The notes under the pieces are model-generated. The model was not told where the DNA came from. It saw nothing but the letters and a program-made list of their open reading frames with translations, and searched no databases. A DNA stretch of 64,000 bases from Macrolepiota albuminosa (taxonomy: Eukaryota; Basidiomycota; Agaricomycetes; Agaricales; Agaricaceae): NCBI GenBank assembly GCA_027475525.1, contig JAMWFC010000051.1, positions 1,811,205 to 1,875,204 of the forward strand, in the 5' to 3' direction. Positions 56,249 to 64,000 of the stretch are shown piece after piece (the stretch's first letter is position 1; every line of letters begins with the position of its first letter). The translations under genes and the position numbers were made by a program.

Positions 56249-56877
56249 ACTTCTTGGACTCTTGAAATAATCGTCTGGCAAAGAGCTGATTTTTTCTTCC
56301 TCGGACTCTCTCTTTTTTTGGTCTTTTTGTTGTTGTTACTTCTGCCTCCCGCATTATACCTTTCTTGCATCAACCATCCTCATCCTCATACATACACCTC
56401 TGGACTTGCTCGTATATCTAGCATACTACTCACCTACCTATTAGTATTACTGCAACTACGACATAATTGTGGTCATATTAGAAGAAAAACATACGTATAT
56501 CATTCTCCTGCATTCCCCTTGTTTCCAGCCTTGTTGTAATCTAGAGACTTAATTTTTTTTGTCTAGATGAAACATGCCCATGCCTGTCGGACTTGTGTTG
56601 GTTCATCGGTCCCCTCTAGCATGTTTCATATGACTTCTCCGTTCCCGGATGCCACTTAACAATTTGTTTCCGTCTTGAATTAAATTTACCTATCGCGACA
56701 AACGGGTAATGTGAGGAGGAATGCCGGGACTAGAGCTCGAGTCGGCTTAAGGTGTAGGGATCCGGATCTCTCGGACTGGCGCAGTCGAAGCGTTTGGAAC
56801 TATCAAAAATCAAACTGTTTCGACGTAATATAACCAGCGCGGCAGCTACCACATAAAAAAGCAAACAACTGTAATCA
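56249..56877. other. 3' flank of chitin deacetylase and start of tRNA repeat unit
   Basis: Pyrimidine-rich 3' UTR-like stretch at about 56290-56345. From about 56709 the first copy of a diverged direct repeat begins (see 56709-57550). No protein gene seen. Confidence 0.5.
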
Positions 56878-56971
56878 TAGCAGCAACTTGTTTCGATCAA
56901 GTGACCTCGGGGTACCACATAAGACGGGACGGGATATGGGCCCCGCGCGCTTCCAACTGCGCCATGCTGCT
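56878..56971 (-). tRNA. Initiator tRNA-Met (CAT) with 21-nt intron, copy A
   Basis: Minus strand, 5' end at 56971. Acceptor stem AGCAGCA/TGCTGCT, D arm GCGC...GCGC, anticodon stem CGGGG/CCCCG, loop CCCATA then intron 56914-56934 right after position 37, T stem ACTTG/CAAGT with loop ATCGAAA. A54 and A60 in the T loop and A1:T72 are marks of eukaryotic initiator tRNA. Without the intron it is 73 nt. CCA is not encoded. TATA-like sequence lies about 25-33 bp upstream; a T6 Pol III terminator is at 56855-56860. Confidence 0.93.
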
Positions 56972-57299
56972 TGACAGACTTACTCGCTGCCTTCTATATA
57001 TATCTCGTCAAAAGAAATACATTCCGGAGCTTTTTCAGGACCATGGTCCCCGGAAAGCCGCTTCATGAAAGGATTGTCTGAAACAAATATGCAGGATTCA
57101 TTCTCGTACTACGACGTCATAATGCATCGAACGGGCAATGTGAGGAGGAATGCTGGGACTAGAGGAGTCACTACAGGAGTCAGCTCAAGGCGGAAGTATC
57201 CGGATCTCTCGGACTGCGCAGTCGAAGCGTTTGGAACTGGACGATAATCAAACTGTTTCTGCATGACATAACATAAAAAACAAGCCGGGCAATATATTC

Positions 57300-57394
57300 T
57301 AGCAGCAACTTGTTTCGATCAAGTGACCTCGGGGTAAGATACGAAAGTTCGATCTAATATGGGCCCCGCGCGCTTCCAACTGCGCCATGCTGCT
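57300..57394 (-). tRNA. Initiator tRNA-Met (CAT) with 22-nt intron, copy B
   Basis: Minus strand, 5' end at 57394. Its exons are identical in sequence to copy A (73 nt spliced), with anticodon CAT at 57359-57361 and intron 57336-57357 after position 37. The two introns differ in length and almost completely in sequence. TATATA-like sequence about 20-35 bp upstream; T6 terminator at 57275-57280. Confidence 0.93.
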
Positions 57395-57897
57395 TTACAG
57401 ACTTGCCTGCTGCTCATATACATATATCTCGTTATCGAAGGAAATACATCCCGGAGCTTTTTTAGCTTGACACGTTCCCCGGAAAGTGAAAGGATTGTCT
57501 GAAACAAATATGCAGGATCCATTCTCGTACTACGATGTCATACTGCATTGAACTGTTTCGACTGTTTCGGATCGAGTATCGAGCTAATCATTGATGAAGA
57601 GACCGAGTCCCAATGTGGTAACATTGCAGGGGATTTAATGCTCAAAGCAAAGCTTAAAGGAGCCGACAACTTGGCGGGCCTTAGCCGTAGACAGGTAAAT
57701 TCTGTGTGGCGCGGATCTAAGTAATGCAAAGAGAAAAGAAAATGGAACGAAGACAATGAAGAGTGAAAAGTGTATCGAGATCTAGTGACATGGTATTATT
57801 ATTTTCGTAAAGGACGAGCGTCGTCACAAGTGTCGAAGTCCATAAAGTAAAGCGGGGGAATAAAGATGCGAGCATCTTGGATAAGTACTGTCTGGGC
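57395..57897. other. Intergenic region between tRNA copy B and the kinase gene
   Basis: About 500 bp with the 5' flank of tRNA copy B (to about 57550) and then unique DNA; no gene seen. Confidence 0.45.
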
Positions 57898-60180
57898 TTA
57901 TATGATGTTTGGCCACTTGAGCTTTAGTCCCTCTAGCCACCGTAGATAGAGGAGCTCCGCAATTGGCGACTTTTTCGCCGGGGTATCACCAGGATCTGGT
58001 GAGATAGCAGAGGTTGAACCTGTAGAAGACAGGACACCAGCCATGTCGTCAAGCTCCTCTGTGACAACCAGTCCTCGTGGAGTCATCTCACTCCTGCGAG
58101 TTATACGTTTATGAGGAAACAAATTTCGAGAAGTTTGGACATGTTGACGGATAGTTTGGTTGCTGAAAAACAAAGCAATGTCAGGGTAATTTGATAACGT
58201 TGATAAAGAGAGCAATACTCGTTGATGCCAGACAAGGTATCAAGGATGACATTGTATGCGAGCTCAGGATTAGCTTCCTTCAATTCAAGAAAACCTCGAG
58301 ACAGCATGCTGAGCGACTCGATCTCCCGTGCATCCATGTCATCTCGGATTGTCTGTGCAAGAAAAGGACGATTAGCTCCTAGACTTAGCATGTAGAAGCT
58401 GACGGACATTCTGGAGGATAGGAAGCACAACCTCATCTATGAGAACCGTGCCAGCCTTTCCGACTTGGCTTGACGCACGACTATGCTTTGTCGGTGAGGT
58501 CGAGGAAGTCGGATTGCTGTCCTCGCACATATTACCAACAGAATCGGCTGACAACCGTAAAGAGCCAGGGGTGACGGGTCCAATCGTGTCCACCCCAGTT
58601 CCAAAGTCAGCTTTCCGTAGTACTGTCCCAGCACCGTCTGGCACCCTCTCCATATAGGATGCTTGACGGTTAGAACGTACTGACGCACTACTGGAGGCTA
58701 GGGGAGCACCAAGGGGGGCCTCAGCTTCGGCATCGTCAGGGCCGTCAGGGGCTTCATCCTGACTAACCGTGTCTGGTTCCGAAATTCCTCTCTCCAAAGA
58801 AGGCATACGAGTAGGTTTAATGATAACTGTGGAGTGAGCTGCTTGTGAATTCATCCCAGTTCCGACCACTTTGGGGTCACTGCCTTTAGTCGCTGCTCCA
58901 GAATCAATGTATCCGTGAACTTCTTCCGAAGCTACAGGGTCCTCATCGGGCACCATGCCTAAAGGCATATCCAAGTCTTTCCTCATGGTACGATAAGTTC
59001 CCATTGCAGAGGAAGACTGGACAGTATCAAAATTCCAGTCGCTTCGTATTGTCTCCCATGCTTGATTCTGTCTTATTGATGGTTGATACATCTGCGGTCC
59101 TCTCCCCGGAGAGCGCGCGCGGTATTCTTGATGCCTTTCAATAAGTTCCGTCAAATACGATGTTTTCTTTGCTCCACGAATGAACTTGTGTTGCAAAAGC
59201 TCACTAGCTGTTGGTCGCTGTGTGGCGAGGTTGATCAATCAGAACGGATGTATGGGCATGTATGACATACTGCACTTGGGTCTTTCGTTAGACATTGTGC
59301 CACAAAGTCCTTGAACACCGGCGAGAATGAGCCTTCCAAGACAGGAGGTTTTGCTTTGGGGATGAGGAAAAGAACACGCATAGGATGGTACTCTGCCAGT
59401 GGAGGTTCTCCTTTCGCCATCTCAATGGCTGTGATACCGAGACTCCACATATCTGCCTTTGCGTCGTAGCCTGCCTGGCGGATTACTTCAGGTGCCATCC
59501 AAAATGGAGTTCCCACGAAAGTATGTCGCAAGGTATTCGTAAGTTGTGCAGCGACTCCGAAGTCAGCTAGTTTCACGTTGCCAGACGATGAAAGCAGCAC
59601 ATTGGCGGCTTTGATATCACGGTGTATGGTTCCCTCAGTATGAAGATAGTCCAGACCTAACAGCAGCTCACGGCATATCACTGCAATATGAGCCTCAGAG
59701 AAGGTTCCAGATTTCAGAAGATCTAAACATGAGCCTCCTGCAAGGTATTCCATGACGATCCAAAGCTTGTAAGAAACAACGAAAGATCCATAGTATCGAG
59801 TCACATATTCAGAATCACACTGAGCTAAACTGGCAATTTCTTGCTGGATCTCAGAAATATCGTCGTCAGAATCTTCCAGATCTGAAAGGAAAAACGTCGA
59901 ACAACTCTACTGCTTAGATTTCTTGAAACGAACCAATTTGCTTGATAGCTACAATCTGTCTCGTCTCGTTATGTAGTGCCTTGTAAACTGTTCCAAAGCT
60001 TCCAGTTCCTAGCTTCTCAAGCATTGTATATTGGCTTGCTGGGCTGTTGCTTGGAATTGGACATGGCTCTTGTGGGCGGGGCTTGTGTTCTGGAGGAGAC
60101 GAAGGGGAAGAACGAGCTGTTACTTTCGGCTGAGAATGAAAGGCATCAGTATCGCTTAATTTCTGGAAGTGGGATAACAT
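57898..60180 (-). CDS. Ste20-like kinase of the germinal-centre kinase (GCK-III/SID1/KIC1) group
   Basis: Ser/Thr kinase expected in septation, polarity or morphogenesis signalling. ATG 60180 ([20 protein letters not shown]). The kinase domain starts near residue 50: [26 protein letters not shown] with the ATP Lys, [40 protein letters not shown], catalytic loop [53 protein letters not shown] and [20 protein letters not shown]. It ends with [21 protein letters not shown] long Ser/Pro-rich linker leads to C-terminal helices ([15 protein letters not shown]) and the end [15 protein letters not shown] at 57898. About 690 aa; the catalytic residues are all present. No duplication inside. Confidence 0.93.
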
Positions 60181-60778
60181 ATTATGCAAAGAGAGAATAG
60201 AAGAAATTCATCAGGCTTAACCTCACGGTTCCACGTGGAGAGACCACACAAGTGAAACTGCGTGCATTGCAACAGGTCCGGATAGACTCACCATCTATCG
60301 TTAAGAGGTTGTGAAGGTTGCAATCAATAAGCATAAAGTATAATCGTCAAGGGTGAGAGGATTTTCAGATCAAAAAATGTCAACAACGCAGGAGCCCGCT
60401 GAAGAAGAGAGGCTGAAGAAGAGTGATATCGACGGGGAAAGGACGCTGGGATTCGAAGCCGATTGAAAAGCTTACCCTATGATAGCAGCTTCACTTGGAC
60501 CACACAGATTCTTTAATGGCTTTAATGACAGGCTCTCGTAAAAATAGAATAGGTTGAAACGGGTATGACCGAGTTGTTATGCTGCTGGTCTACCTACATA
60601 AAATAACAGGCCACCCATGAAATTAATTGACGCAACTTCTCACGAGATACCTGACAGTGTAGTTGCAGCATATTGGCATAGACTCATGAGCATTTAAGCT
60701 GCATATAGAGAACAAACATAACAAAGAAATCTCCGACACGAGTGACTAGCTCCAGTATACACCAAAGACACAGATTGC
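60181..60778. other. Region between kinase start and L35 3' end
   Basis: About 600 bp holding the kinase promoter/5' UTR; I see no gene, tRNA or repeat. Confidence 0.45.
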
Positions 60779-61316
60779 TCATGCCTTAACAGCGTACTTC
60801 CTTATAGGGAAGTTGGCATCTTTCTTTCTTTGCTTGAGGGTCTTCAGTGACGCCTCATGCTGTGAAATAGACCGATTGGCAGAGGTTCAAGTTATGACGA
60901 AGCCAAAAACTTACCTTGGTCAGGCGCCGCCTGATCGCGCGTGTCTTCTTGGGACGGAGGTCAAGGGGAAGGTAGTTCTTGTTTTTGTAGTACTCCCGAA
61001 GGTTTTGACGAGCCTTCTGGTTAATGACGGTCAGGACCCGAGCGATTGATTTGCGGACAGTGGCGCTATGGAGTTCATTCAGTCGAATGCGACGGTAGAA
61101 ACAAGGCAAATACTCACATCTTTGTAAGCTTCGATGCTGAACCCCCGGCAATTTTCTGTACCCGCAAACTCAGAAGCTCAGTCTTCAACTCCTGGAGTTG
61201 CTTGTGCAAGTCATTTTTCGACCTATTTTGAATCGTGTCAAACGTCTCCTGCTATCCAACGACTCTGAAATTGCGCACTTGGACTGGAGTTCATAAGCCT
61301 TGACTTTGCCGGGCAT
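60779..61316 (-). CDS. RPL35: 60S ribosomal protein L35 (uL29)
   Basis: Component of the large ribosomal subunit near the exit tunnel. ATG 61316 ([20 protein letters not shown]). Four exons: the first ends after QS with donor GTGCGC; then [75 protein letters not shown] and a last exon [20 protein letters not shown] ending KYAVKA, stop 60779-60781. About 124 aa, the normal eukaryotic length with the usual Lys/Arg-rich composition. No duplication inside. Confidence 0.97.
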
Positions 61317-61504
61317 TTTGGTGGTGAGTCTAAGAGCAATGATGGTCAGACAAGTCTGGAGCCAGTCAAGAAAAAAAGCGAAATCACCTTGAGGAGCGTC
61401 CGTAGCGATCACCAGTCTTGGACAATCCAGATTTGTGTCCCAAACCTTATTTCGAGGAACTGTATCGTCGTTCCCACGGCGCATTACATACACAAATTTT
61501 GCAT

Positions 61505-62800
61505 CTAATCTAATCTACGAACACTCTTTTCGACCAAACTCTCAAATTTTACTAGTTTACCCCCGAAGATGTCCAGTGCACTGCGAGAGCATCTAATTAA
61601 GACGTTCGTTTTATAATAAGAAGACACACCTTCCATATGTAAGATCGACACGCCCTCCTGACAACCGTTCCACCAAGTCAAGGTCCTCAAGATCTGTGTC
61701 GAAGAATAGTACAAGGTATTCATGTTTTTCAGTTTTCCAACGTACCCTTTGCACCGCCTGCGTACGTAGTGGGTATTCGTACCCATTGGCCGAGTTCTAT
61801 GCGATATAAACTGCGGGATGCCTTTGTTATGATTTCAAACTTACTTCTGACCAGTTCCTCGTCGATACCTTGACAGAGACCCTCAACGTCCGCTGCGTGG
61901 ATCAAAAACTCACTTCCATCATGAAGTCAGGACATCAATTGAATAGTCAACAGAGACCCTCAACGTCCGCTGCGTGGATCAAAAACTCACTTCCATCATG
62001 AAGTCAGGACATCAATTGAATAGTCAATTCCATGAGAAACACAACCTGCAATATTCAGATAACATCTGGAGAGACTCTAAAGGATGATAATAAGCTGACA
62101 GGGACAAGCATTGTGTGCTTAAACGTACATACCTTCAGATACCTCCATATCAGTTATATTTTGCCACTTGTTCATTGCTACAAACCATTGATCTCCTCTT
62201 CGGCGACAACTAAAATCGTGTTTCGTATGAAAGCATATAAATCATATTCGTGGAATACTTGCCTCACATCCACGACTAATTTGTCCTTACCAACGACAGA
62301 TGATACCTTCTTCAGTCTTTCCAAGGAGAACTTGGCGTCAGGGAAAAGGTATGAAGTGACTATCACCTACCGAGCATTTGGAACGTCAGTCAGTTGATAA
62401 AAGCCGGTTAACCAAATACGCACTTTACTAGCTCCCGCATTGATCCACTCCTGTGCATTACGATCGTCTATACCACCTCCAATCTGTAGACCTCCTGGCC
62501 AAGCCGCCAATGCCTCTCGAGCGGCAGGGTCATTCCCCGGCCCGAGTTTGATAACATGTCCACCCTCAAGTTTGTTATCCCTGTACAATCGCGCGAAGTC
62601 GCCTGGAGACTGACTGGCCATAGCAAGACGGTAAGCAGCATGCGAAAGAGTAGAATGTCTGTCGCGACGGACCTCGCGACGAAATTCGTTTTCAAAGTCT
62701 CAGGAGAGGAATCGGAAAGGGTGCCGCCAACAATCTGTTTAACTTGCCCATCATGCAAGTCAATACAGGGCCGAAAAACGCTACGCCTAGTAGCGTACAT
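61505..62800 (-). CDS. HIS6: HIS6: ProFAR isomerase (HisA type)
   Basis: Fourth step of histidine biosynthesis: isomerises ProFAR to PRFAR; TIM-barrel enzyme in the cytosol. ATG 62800 ([20 protein letters not shown]). Motifs: [19 protein letters not shown] with the N-terminal catalytic Asp, [70 protein letters not shown], then [20 protein letters not shown] (second catalytic Asp region), [20 protein letters not shown] and [19 protein letters not shown]. It ends RRLD at 61505. Yeast HIS6 is similar in length (about 260 aa). The 77-bp duplication at 61873-62026 lies over an intron/exon edge before the second Asp region. Confidence 0.93.
61873..62026. repeat. Exact 77-bp tandem duplication in HIS6
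   Basis: 61873-61949 equals 61950-62026. Confidence 0.96.
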
Positions 62801-63036
62801 ATGGTAAATAGTAGTTAAGTGAGATTGCAGATCAAGCTCTTGACTCGCCGCACATGACGTCGATGTTCGCGATCACGCAACGACGCGCCTTGTACCTTGG
62901 CTTAGATGGTCATTTTTTTTTTTGATTTGTATGTGCAAATCAATTGACTATGAATACAACATGTGAGGTATACATCGAGCGGTTCGTTTTACACCGATTT
63001 AATATCAGGGCTCGGCATCGAACTACAAGAAGGCAG

Positions 63037-64000
63037 TTAGTATTCCATAGATTGCTCCAGAATCCTTGCCAGGTGTGCTTTCCCATCCGCACCCACAACA
63101 TCGCCAATGCCAGGTGCAAGATCCAAGACGCGCCGTTGAGGAAGAGTGCCTTCAACGAGCATGTCCAGGTCGTTTGTGGTATATCTGAGCAACACTGAGT
63201 TGAGCCGTTCGATTTGACTTTACGTGCAATTTACCCGATAGCTTTCAAGCCGCGCGGTACACCAAGCCCATCAAGGAATCGAGCAATTGCTTCATAGAGA
63301 TGCGCTCCAATGTCTTTGTCTGGAATACTGGTTATCGAGGGATCAGTCACATTCGCGTTGGCGAAAATCGCTAGGGCTTCGCGATGACGATCCGGGGATG
63401 ACGGAGCAGTGAATTGGAATACTGAAATTTGTGAGCATCAAAAAAGTGGACAAAATGCAACCATACCCGCTGGTCCGGTAAGAGCAACACTAGTTCAGCA
63501 AAAATGAGAAGCATGTGGATATCTGAATAGAGAATCTCACCTGATTCCGTGAGGAATGATAGGCAAGTCATTTACATAACCCGGATGTTTGTATTTCGGC
63601 CCTTTCTTATTAAGACCGGAAATCTAAGAAAGAATATGAGAGATCGTTTTAGAACGTCTTGATTTGACAAACGGGGTAGCTCATGCCGTGACAAAGATGA
63701 ACACCAGCATTTCCAAAACCAATTCCAGCGAATGAGGATGCCAAGCTAAATACGTCCAAGGCATCATTAGCGCTGAGAAAAAAGTGACAATTTTGAAACG
63801 TGCAGCATCTGCCTTCTGGCGTCCGTGTCGTCGCGGTTCTTCGCAATGCGTGGAAGGTACCTCACGGTCGTGCGCAGTGCCCAGAGTGAGAATATATCAG
63901 CAACTGGGTTGCTTCCCTGATACGCCGGCCTCAAAATGGGGTTAGCAGGTCGTGGAGTACGTTCGGTATAACTTTGATCAAAGTAAGTTCATGGAATGTA
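63037..64000 (-). CDS. Iron-containing alcohol dehydrogenase, ADHFE1/HOT type, 3' part
   Basis: Predicted hydroxyacid-oxoacid transhydrogenase, a mitochondrial Fe-ADH that converts 4-hydroxybutyrate to succinic semialdehyde with 2-oxoglutarate. The N-terminal part with the NAD-binding region lies beyond 64000. Visible exons on the minus strand: [40 protein letters not shown], then [49 protein letters not shown] (metal-binding His residues in HLCHGM and IPHG), [20 protein letters not shown] and [16 protein letters not shown]. The last exon reads [20 protein letters not shown] and ends LEQSMEY at 63037. The [20 protein letters not shown] segment is diagnostic for the ADHFE1 group. Confidence 0.93.

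Larger units (their letters stand above)
56709..57550. repeat. Diverged tandem duplication of about 425 bp carrying the two tRNA genes
   Basis: Unit A (about 56709-57137) and unit B (about 57138-57550) align over nearly their whole length, starting AATGTGAGGAGGAATGC. They differ by many substitutions and small indels, unlike the exact 77-bp artefacts, so this is a genuine old duplication. Best conserved are the tRNA exons and the flank GAAAGGATTGTCTGAAACAA. Confidence 0.85.

Noticed and set aside
1861..62026. 77-bp duplications as a mobile element, target-site duplication or replication-slippage system
   Set aside because: Each repeated sequence is different, all periods are identical, and copies ignore exon or intron boundaries; an assembly k-mer explains this better.
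1..64000. CRISPR array, prophage, bacterial-type operon or biosynthetic gene cluster
   Set aside because: No spaced repeats, no such genes; the neighbours are unrelated housekeeping genes with many introns.

Overview
The window is nuclear DNA of a filamentous fungus, most probably an Agaricomycete basidiomycete (inference). Genes are split by many short introns of about 45-65 bp with GT...AG ends and a noticeable share of GC...AG ends, intergenic gaps are short, and the set includes RFX and bHLH regulators, a STB6-like protein, GPI-anchored chitin deacetylase, MARVEL proteins and a LONRF-type protein. I count about 31 protein genes and two tRNA genes. I see no transposon, CRISPR, phage or bacterial-type operon.

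Layout. 1-9 kb: 3' part of release factor eRF3 (+), a TRAPPC2L-like subunit (+), a TANGO6/RTP1 homolog (-) and a peroxisomal PMP47/ANT1-type carrier (+). 9-21 kb: a UBA/Cys-rich/UBC protein (-), two unidentified genes (+), a LONRF-type RING-LON protein (-) divergent from a STB6-like gene (+). 21-29 kb: CCDC47 (-), an unidentified gene (+), glucose-6-phosphate dehydrogenase (-) divergent from a THOC5-like gene (+), UBC8 (-) and a 65-aa membrane protein (-). 29-36 kb: two MARVEL-type proteins (-,-), acetoacetyl-CoA synthetase (-) and an orphan (+). 36-48 kb: endopolyphosphatase (+), an RFX factor (+), BFR1 (-), NHP2 (-), a JMJD7-like JmjC protein (-). 47-57 kb: ELG1/ATAD5 (+), a bHLH factor (+), TFIIF alpha (+), chitin deacetylase (+). 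57-64 kb: two tandem intron-containing initiator tRNA-Met genes (-), a GCK-type Ste20 kinase (-), ribosomal protein uL29/L35 (-), HIS6 (-) and the 3' part of an ADHFE1-type dehydrogenase (-).

Most genes are unrelated housekeeping genes, often as head-to-head pairs sharing 100-450 bp promoters: TANGO6/carrier, LONRF/STB6-like, CCDC47/22555 gene, G6PD/THOC5, AACS/35701 gene, JMJD7-like/ELG1.

The strongest unexplained signal is technical. At least 32 places carry a tandem duplication with a period of exactly 77 bp, in exons, introns and intergenic DNA alike. Removing one copy restores the reading frame; in at least seven exonic cases one base must also be added at the junction, and in two cases the copies differ only by one base in a T run. 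This fits contigs of a k=77 de Bruijn assembly joined with their k-mer overlap left in, at homopolymer-length ambiguities. Genes that look broken here should be read as intact. I did not find a convincing new multi-gene system; the most biological novelty is in the twin initiator tRNA genes with different introns, the frequent GC-AG introns and the UBA/Cys-rich/E2 protein.
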